Part shown: in pieces, positions 1 through 10,607 of the stretch | How the letters are laid out: the number at the start of each line of letters is the position of its first letter | Numbering within the stretch: position 1 is the first letter of the stretch | NCBI GenBank assembly: GCA_022925895.1 | Contig: JAKSYS010000281.1 | Coordinates: 1-64,000, forward strand | DNA from: Fragilaria crotonensis | Lineage: Eukaryota > Bacillariophyta > Fragilariophyceae > Fragilariales > Fragilariaceae | Direction: 5' to 3' | Length of the DNA stretch: 64,000 nt | Notes under the pieces: generated by a model | Told to the model about the DNA's origin: nothing | What the model saw: the letters and a program-made list of their open reading frames with translations, nothing else | Databases searched by the model: none | Translations under genes and position numbers: made by a program

Positions 1-1361
1 CCGGCGAGTTGCCGAGCCATCGACTCGGGGGGGGAGCACCAGTACGAGGCGGCATAGACCCGATGGTAACGGCTGTCCAACAATTGACAGCCACCATGGG
101 GGAAGTTGGTGGTCGCACTACTCGAGAGCCTAAAGGCATCATGGATGCGTACCGCGAGACGTATCCAGTGTTGCTTCGCTATTGCCAAGTGAACTCAGTT
201 GACGAACTTGCACCCCTATGGAATCGCCTAGCCCGTGGTTCCAAAGGGGAACAACAATCTATCATCCAACAGGAGCTGACTAAAGTATGCGTGGATCGGG
301 GACTCACACCGGATCTATACTGTCCCGCGGTGACCACGAGCCTCAAGCAGATGATCGCCAGTCTGAATTTTGTCGGCAACGGTCCCGACGACCTCGGAGC
401 GGGCTGCCAACCATTTTTGGTCGTCTACACCAGCCAGGCGGAGCACTACCGGGCGCTCGACGAAGCGAACGTGGCAAATCAATTGGACCAAGGAACGGCC
501 AGCGCATCCTTGGCCGATATACGCGATATTCGCGACAAGGAAAGTCAAGCTGCCCCGTGACCTTAATCAAGTCAGCTTGACCCTACGGCGCTTCGCCATC
601 CTTGCCCATACCTTATTTCAAGGGCCGGGCGACTCGAACCCTTTCGTGAAGAGCATGTGGTTGCTTGGGAACAAGTTCCACGAGCGGCTCCCGCATTACC
701 TCGGGCACCACCAAGGTCTAGCGGGCACCCCATGGTGGGACGTGTACGCGTCACACGTCCTCCGGCACGTCCAGATTAACGTGTTTGAGTACTTGCAGGC
801 ACTGCAGGTGAGTGGGGTCGGGGCAGATATGGATGCACCGGAGCCTCCTTCATTTCACGAGTTACTCGCGATCTCCAGCGCGGCTGCTTCCACATGTCGT
901 CCTCATGGCTGCCACTCCCGGCTGCGGTGACGGCCGACGCGAGCACTGCATTCCGGGGCGAGGCGAACACAGTTGGCACCCGCACAACTCGGGCCTCGAC
1001 TGCCGCCTCTACCACGTCAGGGCTGACGGCCTCGACAGGCGGGGGCCGCGCTAGCAGTGGTGCCAGTGGCGCGACGGCGCCCCAGGGAACTTACGTCGCC
1101 AACCCAGCACGGGATCCTGAGTTTGACACTTTGCAGTTGCGCCCTCAGATGCGCGACCTCCTACGTGCGCATCCACCGCCAGCCAACGACGCCGGCAATG
1201 CATTTTGTGTATCCTGGTGGGGGCGGGGCGGTTGCTACACCAACTGCGGCAGGGCCTCCACGCATCGCCCATTTGCCAATCCAGGGGAACGCACACGACT
1301 CTTGGCGCACGTGAGGGCGCACCTGGTCGCACCCACTGCAGCGGCGGCTGCTAGCACCTGA
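1..1361 (+). pseudogene. Gag-like region of the left YR retroelement, frameshifted, 5' truncated by window edge
   Basis: The frame is already open at the first bases and runs to the TGA at 558-560. Similar-looking coding text resumes in the next frame from about 545 to 930, and again in another frame to the TGA at 1359-1361. The last part holds a compact Cys/His motif (FCVSWWGRGGCYTNCGR followed by a His, about 1203-1266), which resembles the CCCH-type knuckle seen in diatom gag-like proteins. Ser/Thr/Ala-rich linker lies between about 950 and 1080. Role by analogy: structural nucleic-acid-binding protein of the element. At least two frameshifts make this a pseudogene. Confidence 0.6.
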
Positions 1362-1441
1362 CGCTGGGGCCAGGGATCGGAAGCGACAGCTGCTGCTCCT
1401 GGCTCTTACAAGCACCACCATGGCCCGGCGAACTCGACGAC

Positions 1442-3398
1442 GGATCCAGGCGGGCAACGACACGCGCACGAGTAAATGGGGATGACACCCGTTTGTCTCG
1501 TGCAGAGATCACTTTGCGTAAGTATGCGGAACAGGCAGCGGCTAAATTAGATAACAGTGTCAATTGGGAATGGTTTGTGGCAACTGAACGAGGTCAGGCA
1601 GACATCACGCCCACTGTAGGCACTTTGCCTCATAAGGCTGCTCGCCTGCTGGAGCACCTTCGAAAGCGAGGCGCGGGCGTTCCCTTGCACACGGGCCCTT
1701 GGTCGGAGGAACAACTGCAGCGCGCAGCAGCACGGGGCTCCCATCAGTCGGCGAAGGGCGAAGTAGAGTTCGTATGCACCGAGATGGTGGAGTTTTGCGA
1801 CCAAGGCTTCTGGGTGGTACTCCCGCTGGAGGTGGCGCTGACACTACCCAATCTGCGCTTATCCCCATTGGGCGTTGTGCCCCAACGCAACCGCCGTCCG
1901 CGCCTCATCGTCGATTACACCTACTCCGGGGTGAACGACGACACCGCCCGGCTGGCACCCCCCGAGGCCATGCAGTTTGGGAGGGCGCTCCGCCGTTTCC
2001 TCACCAAATTGGTTAACGCCAACCCAGCTTACGGGCCGGTCTTCCTGGCGAAGATCGACATTGCCGACGGTTTCTACCGTATCTCCTTGCGACCTCATGA
2101 CATCCCTCGTTTGGGCGTGATTCTCCCGACGGACGGCGGTGCTCCTCTGGTGGCACTTCCCTCACCTTGCCCATGGGCTGGGTCGAGCCCGCCGTACTTC
2201 ACGTCGGTCACCGAGACCGCCTGTGATCTGCTGAATGGGGCTCTGCGCCGGGGCCCAATTGCCCCCACACCACTTGGAGTCCCTAGCGGCGACTCCACCA
2301 GCCGACGTGCCGCCCACGATAGGAGGAGACGCGCCGCGCCTGGCCCGGGGCTCGACCGTCCAACGCACCCTCCGATTACCTACGGGGACGTGTACGTTGA
2401 CGACTTTATCCTGGCGGCGCAGACGAAGCGCCATCGGCGTCGCGTGATGCGCGCCGCCTTGCACGCGATCGACCACGTCCTCCGCCCACTGGCACCTTCG
2501 GATCGTGGTAGTCGGAAGGAGCCCGTTTCGATTAAGAAGCTCCGTCAAGGCGACGCATCTTGGGCAACTCAGAAGACAATTCTCGGGTGGGACCTGGACA
2601 CGGTGGCGGGCACGCTCAACCTGCCTCCGCACCGTCTGGCGCGGCTCTACACTCTCCTCGACGCCTTTCCCCCGACACGGAAGCGCGTCCCCCTGCCGGC
2701 TTGGCATCAACTCTTGGGGGAGTTGCGTTCTATGGCCGCCGCCTTACCCGGTGCTCGCGGCCTGTTCTCCACGTTGCAGGACGCACTTCGACACGGCGAT
2801 CGACATCGCGTGCGTCTCAGCCGTCGCATCTTTGACAGCCTCGCGGATTTCCGAGCTATCGCCGACTCACTCCGGGTGCGTCCTACACGGTTTCGAGCTC
2901 ATACCAGTAGGTGCCCCGCTTGCTTATGGCGCTTGCGATGCTTGCCAACGAGGCATGGGGGGGGTTTGGTTTCTCTCAACCTCGGGGCCCTTTGTCTGGC
3001 GCGCGACCTTTCCGAGCCCCCTCCAACAGACTCTTGTCACCAGTGACAATCGCCACGGCACAGTATCAATTTCGGACCTTGAGCTCGCTGGCACCATGGC
3101 GCATAAGCACGTCCTCACGCAAGCCACCTCCGTGGCTGAGCGCCCCATCTGGCTTGCGGGTGACAATCGCGCCTCCTTGGCCTGGGCGACCAAAGGATCT
3201 GCCACCGCCAGCACTGCCAGGGCCTACCTGCTCCGCCTCAATGCCTTGCACCAGCGATATCACCGCTACGTACCACAACACGATTACATTGCAGGCACCG
3301 CCAATGTGATGGCCGACGATGCAAGTCGGCGTTGGGATTTATCGGACTCCGCCTTTCTCACTCATTTTAATACTGTTTATCCTCAGGCCACCTCGTGA
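1442..3398 (+). pseudogene. Reverse transcriptase / RNase H of the left YR retroelement, frameshifted
   Basis: Frame 2 is open from before 1442 and no ATG marks a start. RT motif A is visible as KIDIADGFYRISL (about 2052-2090), motif B around 2166-2200 (PPYF followed by an acidic/hydrophobic helix), and the catalytic YVDD at 2393-2404. Near 2150-2185 the expected small-residue turn before SPP reads out of register, which suggests a compensating pair of indels. The RNase H domain follows in another frame (about 2905-3398), with LELAGT (Glu), GDNRAS (Asp) and MADDASR (Asp) as the acidic residues. This is the usual RT-RH order of DIRS/Ngaro elements, in which no aspartic protease is present. The copy is broken. 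Confidence 0.75.
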
Positions 3399-3399
3399 A

Positions 3400-4598
3400 G
3401 TTGCTCCACCTCGAGCCCGCGATGCACTCTGCAGTGATTGGGGCGTTGTTACGGCAACGCTCCGTTCCGGCCAGTCTGCGCATCGGCTCACCTCGGCCTC
3501 CTCCGCGGTCCGTGCCTGGCACCGTTTCTGTACCACGCATGGGATCCACCCCGCCTTGGATGACATACACGGCGACCCAGTCCCCGTTCTCATGCTCTTT
3601 GCCCAACAATACCGCGCCGGTCGCATCGCACCCAGCGACCGGCCTGTTCGATCTCGCACAGTGGAGGACGCCGTCCGCCAGGTCGCGCAGGCGTTCACCC
3701 GGGTGGGGGCCGACGACCCTCGCCTGAACTCGTTTGGTGCCGTCGACTTCCGCCTTCAGTCCCTGTTTGCCGCGTGGAAACGCATAGACACCCCCCCGAC
3801 ACGTGTCAAGCCCATGCCATTTTCGGTGTTGCGACACGCCCACATGCACGCCATGGCGCACCCGCCGGGGTCCCGTGCTTCCGCCTCCGGGGACTGCCTT
3901 CTCCTCGCGTACTATTTTCTCCTGCGCCCTGGTGAATACAGCGGTATTCCACGCACGGAGGCTGATGATCTCTTCCGCCTCCAGGACATTGGTGTCTCGA
4001 TCGGTCACCGCCGGCTGGCTCCCCTCACCTGTCCGCTCGCCGACCTCCACGCCGCTACTTTCGTTACCCTCACGTTCACCACTCAGAAGAACGGTGTGCG
4101 TGGAAACCATCGGTCATGGGCGAAGTGGCCACCCCACCAATTGTCCTGTTCACGCCTTGATCCGCCGCATCACCCAACTTCGCGCCGCAGGCGCTACGCC
4201 CACACCCCCTCAATGCTTATCGCACTCCAGGGGACGTATGGCGCTTTGTCCTCGCCGCGCACATCACTACCCTCATCCGGCACGCCGTCTCTTTCCTGCC
4301 CGATCTGGTTGCTGCCGATTTTTCCGCCCGCTGCACTCGTGCGGGCGGCGCCATGGCCCTCTTATGTGCCGGCATTGGGTCCGATCGCCTCCGCCTCATC
4401 GGCCGCTGGCGATCGGACGAAGTCTACCGCTACTTACACGTGCAGGCGCAACCTATCATGGCTGGCGTTGCCACCGCCATGCTTCGCGGCGGCGACTTCC
4501 GCCTCAATCTCCCACCCTTTCCCCCCGGCGCTCCGCCCGGTGGCCCACCCTTTCCAGCCCTCCTGGCCCCAATGGCCAATGAAGTGCAACCCCCGTAA
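3400..4598 (+). pseudogene. Tyrosine recombinase of the left YR retroelement, at least two frameshifts
   Basis: Frame 1 carries an N-terminal SAM-like helix bundle and the first catalytic Arg in LLAYYFLLRPGEYSG (about 3901-3945). Near 4105 the reading passes to frame 2 (GHPTNCPVHALIRRITQLR) and near 4200 to frame 3 (HPLNAYRTPGDVWRF...). Frame 3 holds the C-terminal catalytic box DFSARCTRAGGAMAL with the second Arg (the usual His of HxxR is Cys here), GRWRSDEVYRYLH with Trp and the candidate nucleophilic Tyr, and ends in TAA at 4596-4598. The last 23 bases lie inside repeat B1. Function by family: integrates the circular cDNA of the element. Broken in this copy. Confidence 0.75.
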
Positions 4599-4756
4599 CA
4601 ACGGGAGAGCACCGAGGTAGGCGCGTGCGGCAGCATAGTAAACGCGCCGCTTTTCGCCAACCTCCTTAGCATTTCTACATTTCTACATTACATGATTACA
4701 CATCCGCCGCAGCTGCCGCAGAGCCGGAGATCCTGTCGGAAGCGGGAATGTCCCGC
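4576..4756 (+). repeat. Split direct repeat B1 of left YR element
   Basis: 181 bp matching 5003-5183 with a constant offset of 427 and no mismatch noticed by eye. It starts CCAATGAAG and ends TGTCCCGC. The recombinase stop codon lies inside it. Confidence 0.9.
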
Positions 4757-5002
4757 TGTTCGACGGGAGTGCAGTCAGGCGGCAGCCAGACACCGAACAG
4801 CACGCACTCCACGGAGCCTACGGCTGTCAGAATTCGGCAGCGTCACCGACGCCTTGAAACGCAACGAAGCAACTGCCATTCTTCGGTTGATTCTCGAATC
4901 AACCATCTAGTCTACGAAGTGTAGCGCGGCCCGGATCAGTGTCGCGAGCACGAGCGAGACAGGGGGAACTAGTCCCTAGCTTCAATTAACCCGCCCGCCC
5001 GC
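4757..5002 (+). repeat. Putative A2 segment of left YR element
   Basis: 246 bp between the two B copies. By analogy with the complete element at 29851-39679, this is the A2 copy of a terminal repeat whose A1 partner lies outside the window. The partner cannot be seen here. Confidence 0.55.
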
Positions 5003-5183
5003 CCAATGAAGTGCAACCCCCGTAACAACGGGAGAGCACCGAGGTAGGCGCGTGCGGCAGCATAGTAAACGCGCCGCTTTTCGCCAACCTCCTTAGCATT
5101 TCTACATTTCTACATTACATGATTACACATCCGCCGCAGCTGCCGCAGAGCCGGAGATCCTGTCGGAAGCGGGAATGTCCCGC
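5003..5183 (+). repeat. Split direct repeat B2 of left YR element (element 3' end)
   Basis: Second copy of the 181-bp B repeat. The match to B1 stops at 5183, where base composition also falls, so this is taken as the right end of the element. Confidence 0.88.
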
Positions 5184-8100
5184 GTAGAATGCAGGTTATC
5201 AAGATGCGCGTTTTTGGATCGGTAGTTGTTGAGATACGATCTTTTAAAGTTCCGCAAGTGAACGTGAATTTTCATCGTTAAAAAATTATCATGCCGAAAA
5301 ACAAACGGCTACACCATGGCGTCCGAGCGAAGATCTCGATCGTCAAGACGTTTCTCCACCCATGAGCGATGGATTGTGCGAAGTACCCAATGTATCAATG
5401 ATTGATGCATTGGGTGACCTTCATCTCATGAAGCACGAGGAGAAAGGTGTCTGCAAATAGTGCAGGACTGTTTCACAACGCATCACAATGATTTTGACAA
5501 CGGTCAAATCTACTCTTGCTGTGACCCAATTCTCAAGCTTCAACCAGGAAGGACCGCATGAATTCATGTCAAAAGACCGTCACAAGACAATCTGGAAGGT
5601 GGGGATCATGTGGCTGTTGAGGCTGAAGAGCTTGAAAGCCGTAGACTGGCCTTTTCAAAAACGAAATCTCAACATTTTGAGCACAACGTATTGCTGCTGT
5701 TGACTACTATGAGACTGCTCCTGAAGCCTTACTGACCCCAAATGACAACATCACGAAGTGTCTTCAAATTCTTGGGAAGCATACGCGTAGATGTGAGAAG
5801 AAAGTCAGGGTGAGCGAGGTGCAGCCCACTTTGTAAGAACTGCGGGCTGGCTGATCCGTGTCTGCTGCACTCTACCTTGCAAGACATTGCTTTCTCACCA
5901 AATTTTGCAGACAACTAAACAAAAAGCACTGCTGTAATTGTATTGCAGTTATTATTGAAATCTTTTGTATCATGCGAGGTGTTTCATTAATGTATTGGCA
6001 CGCTTGTTGGTGATAACGGAAGGAGAGTTCCCGGAGGAGATTGTGTTGTGCAAAGGACTTTCCTGACAACCATTCTGTTTCACTTCGATCCCCGTCGCCA
6101 AGTTGAAGACCTTTTATAAGCTCAGAAACTCTTCAATCTCATCGGAAGATTTACCTTGTGCAAAAGACTGGATGTTCATGTGTTGCTGCGTTAGGTTGTG
6201 ATGGCGCTCGTGAACGTGAATGCAGGGCTTGTCGAGGCATTTGTCACAAGGCCTGGTGTCGCACTTAGACAATTTGAATTCAATTGCAAGCTTGCAAGTA
6301 TCAACAATCTGAAATCAGTGTACATGAAAGCCGACACAGCAAGGTCAGCATGAGGTTTTGTTCGGGTAACAACACTAATTGTGGGGTGGAACGACCCTCC
6401 CCATGCTGATACGTGGAGAGGACTCACCGTCGGATTTCATCTCCGATAGGCACGCACAACATCATTTGTCTACAAAAAGATGCAAACCACTCCTGGAGTT
6501 GCACCATAGGTTGCTTTGTGTGCCCCATATGCATCGTATTCGCAATGCATCAGAAGTTAAAGGCTCGTGAGTGAGCAACGTAATTCAGTGAGATTAAAAT
6601 TTTCAATTTTTCTTCAACCTTTCAATTCCAATAACTTTTTTCCTGTTAGAGCCTTGACTTTCGTCCTTCTTACAAAGTTGTAGTAGACGTAATGATTGAT
6701 TTAATTCTGCCTTTATGCGATCAGGAGAGCGGCAACGATTGAGATAGGGAAAGTAAACAAAGCACTGAATTCAGCGTTTAGGGTGAGATTTAACCCGATA
6801 AAGGATCGATCAAGGATGTATGGGCTCTTAGCTACCATGGTAACTTCTAGACCTCTGAGTGAGCGTGAAAGTTATGCAAAAAGTTATACACTCGGAGAGC
6901 AACATGATCAGACAGTTTTCAGTCATGAGTCGGAAATCAAGACGGGCAGTGGCAACAATAAATTATGAGACATGCGAACTGTGCATAACGATTACTCCGA
7001 TTGTATCATATGCCTACTACAGTACCATGGTACAAGTACTCTGCCGGTAACCTGTAACCCGTAACCCGTACCACGGATTATGCGATACGCGAGACGGATA
7101 CGTGATATGCAGCGCACTCGGTACGAGTAACGAGTACCCTACGGTTTAGGGTACCGAGTACGGCCTACACTACTGATGAAGCCTGAGTAGCAGTGCTTAC
7201 CTACTATGTTGTATGATAATCTACAAAAATCTGAAGGATGAGACGATGAGACCCAGCCAACCCCTAATCAACACACCTGAGATTGCAGACCTTGTGCTTT
7301 TTGTGTCCAGTGAATTGATTTTATATCTCATATGGCTGCACTGTACTTTTGCAGGTGGTGGGGTCATTTTAACCTTAGCAATTCTTGGGGAAAGCATTTA
7401 ATTGACATACCTACAATCTTGTCATGCTCCTTCAAGACAAGGAGCACAATTTTGCTGATTTGGTCAAATTCCAAAGGGTACTCACACATGCATTGCTGCT
7501 TGCCCTGAATCTGTTGACTGCAGGATTTGGAGGATACTACAACTGCAACACCATCATTCCTGCTGCCCCAGAAGCTCAAGCCACATTCCACCAGAGTCAG
7601 ATTGGAATTACCAAATCTCATGTCTCCTATGGACAGCCCAATGTTCTTGAGGTTTAACCTTCATTCCTTGTTGTTGGCCTCAGTCCAGCCAGCACTGAAT
7701 TTTGTCGAAGTGAACGTCAATAAGTTCTACTGTGCCATGGCAGATGTCAGGTCAAATTTGCTCAGAACAAGAATGCTGTTAGGTAGCAGGCTGTTGTAGT
7801 GGCTGATGCTTCCAACAGGCTTCCTCCATTGATGAACCGCATATCTTTAGCAAATTCCACAAAGCATTTTCCATTTCCTGCTGAGTGGCAAAAGATGATC
7901 TTCTCCATGGGCAAACAACACAGATGACCAAAAGCAAATCTTGCCAATGATTGAGGATACAATTGTGTTGACTCAAGCACCTCCAGCTTTGAGGCAGTCA
8001 AGTAATGACAAGCAATACTGGCCTTCATTTGGATGAAACCAACAGGAAACAAACATCACAACATGGAATGCCAATGTCATAACCCAACTTCCATGTTGGA

Positions 8101-9239
8101 ACAAGCCTATTTTCCTTCAATCATCCCATTGGCTGATAATGTGTTGTCATTTATGACTTGGCATGCACCACAAAGTGACAAGCAGAATCAGATTGAATTG
8201 TTGGTGAGCAGCACATGATACAATGCTGCACATATAATGAAGCTGGATCAACAACCTTGTGTTTGGCCAATGTTCATGGTTGAGAGGCATATTCAGAATT
8301 TCATGTTGACCATGTGTTAATGGATTCTTCCGTGATGCAATAGCTATGGCATGTAATACTCACCAATGATGAAACTTGAATAGCATACCTACACAAAAAC
8401 ATGTAAATGCCAGCTGTATGTGAGTTGACCTATGCTAGCAGTAATTCCTACATGTTGATATCATTGTCATGTGATGTTGTTGACATTTGAGCTTGAGGTC
8501 AGTGGTCCCTGTACAGGTAGTACGTGCGCTCAGCGTATACTCCGTACTTGGAGTACAGTATACAGTGTACAGTACATGGTATGGTGCATGGTGCATGGTG
8601 CATAGCAATATGGTACTGTAGTTCTCTAGAGTACTGGACTACAACGACGAGTAAATGGAGAAAGGAATGAAACCGTGACGTGTTGCACGATGTACCAGTA
8701 CTAGTAGTACTACATATACTGAGTACTGAAGTACAATATCATCGTACACAAGAGCACGTACGATGTACTCAGTACTCGTAGAGGGTTCACTGTTTACACT
8801 TTACAATCCGTGACTCGTGACTGCATCATTCAGTACGAGTGTACAACATCTGAGAACAATTCTCGTACAAATGTGTACTTGCAGTACCTGCTACTTGTAC
8901 TAGAAAACCTGGTACCAGGTACTCTCTCACTTGTTTAGAATCTTATACAAGAGGGGTATAACTTTCAAGACCATACAAGTCGGGAGAGGCATTTTTATGC
9001 ATACACGGTTCAAGTTAGTGATTGCTACTTCAAGTAGAGATGGAAACATATACAAGATGTGTATAACCCTGACGCATAACGGCAATGTTTGTATATGTTT
9101 CCCCAGCACTCTGTAGTGGTAGCATGTAAAACACAGCATTTTAATAGAAAGAAATCACATACGTGGAAATCCTTGAACCTCACTCATTAGCCCTACCCGT
9201 AGAAGGATATCGGAATCTGAGTAGTACAGCATCATCCAC
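5184..9239. other. 4-kb intergenic stretch without recognisable gene
   Basis: Only short ORFs on both strands, none with a recognisable domain. A 14-bp hairpin with one mismatch and a 3-nt loop lies at 5385-5415 (ACCCAATGTATCAA and its partner). From about 7020-7170 and 8500-8930 the DNA is dense in GTAC, AGTACT and TACTAG words, with a short GGTGCAT triplication near 8580-8605. The section 7250-8500 reads like decayed repeat DNA. Confidence 0.6.
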
Positions 9240-10607
9240 TTAGAGATTTTGTCCAGTCAGTATAGTGTCGACATTTGAATGATTCAAGAACATCATAAGT
9301 CCTCCGGTCACAAGGGCCACGACCACGCCGAAAACGATCTCAACTCTTTTGGAAATCCAGCTGATGCCTTCCCTTGCTTGAATTGGATCTACAACATAAT
9401 CAGGGAGGTTCGGAACCCTAAAACCAACTGGTGACTCTTGAGCTGGAACTAGTAGATGCTCTTCGTTGGCAGGTAACTCCTGGTGAGGTTCAATTTGGAG
9501 GACCATGACCAAACTTGACACAAAGGTAAATGTCCACCAAATACCAACCAAGACATTGACATCTTTTTGTGGACAAGCTTCGGATCCCACAACAATAAAA
9601 TTTTGGATCTCATCAATATCGCTCAATACAAAGACAATCGCCACAATCAATGCCGAACCAATGACACTCTCAAGTGCTGGCTTCCCTCCTGCTTCTATTT
9701 CTCGGTACCCCATAAAGGGCAAGACAAAGCCGGAGAGCATTGCAATCACATACCCAACAGCTGGCGAAAACGGGCCATGATAACTGATAGGCTTCCACTT
9801 CATGAAATGCCAAGCCCGAGATCCGAGGTTTGCGAGCAAGAGCCCTGCCATGATAAAAATTCCAATGATTGTCATATATTTCTGACCATCTCCGGTGGCA
9901 GCTCCGGCAAAGGCCAACAAGAGTGTGGCAATCTTGCGCAACCAGTCGGAGCCAAGCCCAGAAGTCAAGGTGTGCGCCGATATGGATGGCATGCATTGCA
10001 CCAACATGCTAACATTGACCGCTGAGAGACTGATTTCTTCTTTGAACACCAATCCCATGATCACAGACAACAAGGCAGGTTGCAACTGGCCGATGTTGTT
10101 GGCAAAGGCACATGGGAGGCTTCGACAGAGCACAACAAAGGCAATCATGGCCTGGATTCCAGAAAAGGATTGCAACAAGGAGGCCCACTCCGTAGCAGGA
10201 CCAACTGAATGCTCGGAAACGACAAGGTTGAAGAGGCAGCCATTTTTATCTTCGAACAAGCAGCACCTGAGTTTCACGTCAGGGTCAACTAGTGCCATGC
10301 CGACATTGTCTCTGGACGCCTCGTCGATAACATAGCGAATGGCTCTCAGGATATTCGAGGATTCGTGCGACACAATATAGCATGATACGTTGTTCCTTTG
10401 CAAGGTTTCCAAGGTAGCATCCTTCTTTGAAATACCAGTATCTTCTGCTTGATCGATTTCATCCTGAAAGTTCTGTCGCTTGTAGGATTGACAACCCAAT
10501 TGCACATCTTCGGAGTCTGCCAAGCAAATAGACCCTAGACCGGAGCTGGTCCTCGCTTTAATAGGGCTCGGCGCTTCCTCTGGTGGATTTCCTTGATTGT
10601 TTGACAT
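9240..10607 (-). CDS. Orphan multi-pass membrane protein
   Basis: The ATG at 10607 gives 455 residues to the TAA at 9240. The same frame is open, without an ATG, up to a stop at 10773-10775, so a longer protein or an upstream exon is possible. The first ~150 residues from the ATG are acidic, soluble and low in hydrophobics. The rest holds about seven or eight hydrophobic segments, for example IQAMIAFVVLCRSL, IATLLLAFAGAATG, IIGIFIMAGLLLANLG, YVIAMLSGFVLPFMG, IGSALIVAIVFVLSD, LVGIWWTFTFVSSLVMV and the C-terminal VEIVFGVVVALVTGG. No family is recognised. Coding use looks regular and the frame is intact over 1.4 kb, so a real gene is likely. Location in a membrane is inference from hydropathy; no function is proposed. 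Confidence 0.75.
   Translation of the reverse strand: MSNNQGNPPEEAPSPIKARTSSGLGSICLADSEDVQLGCQSYKRQNFQDEIDQAEDTGISKKDATLETLQRNNVSCYIVSHESSNILRAIRYVIDEASRDNVGMALVDPDVKLRCCLFEDKNGCLFNLVVSEHSVGPATEWASLLQSFSGIQAMIAFVVLCRSLPCAFANNIGQLQPALLSVIMGLVFKEEISLSAVNVSMLVQCMPSISAHTLTSGLGSDWLRKIATLLLAFAGAATGDGQKYMTIIGIFIMAGLLLANLGSRAWHFMKWKPISYHGPFSPAVGYVIAMLSGFVLPFMGYREIEAGGKPALESVIGSALIVAIVFVLSDIDEIQNFIVVGSEACPQKDVNVLVGIWWTFTFVSSLVMVLQIEPHQELPANEEHLLVPAQESPVGFRVPNLPDYVVDPIQAREGISWISKRVEIVFGVVVALVTGGLMMFLNHSNVDTILTGQNL

Larger units (their letters stand above)
1..5183 (+). mobile_element. Degenerate tyrosine-recombinase retroelement (Ngaro/PAT-like), 5' end outside window
   Basis: The stretch carries, in order, a gag-like region with a zinc-binding motif, a reverse transcriptase/RNase H and a tyrosine recombinase, then two identical 181-bp repeats (4576-4756 and 5003-5183) separated by 246 bp. 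The order ORFs-B1-A2-B2 is the split direct repeat arrangement known for Ngaro/PAT-type YR retrotransposons; the matching A1 should lie left of the window. The reading frame breaks at several places, so the copy is inactive. Base composition is clearly GC-richer than the DNA right of 5183, with a sharp change at the end of B2. The class is well supported; the exact family name is inference. Confidence 0.8.
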
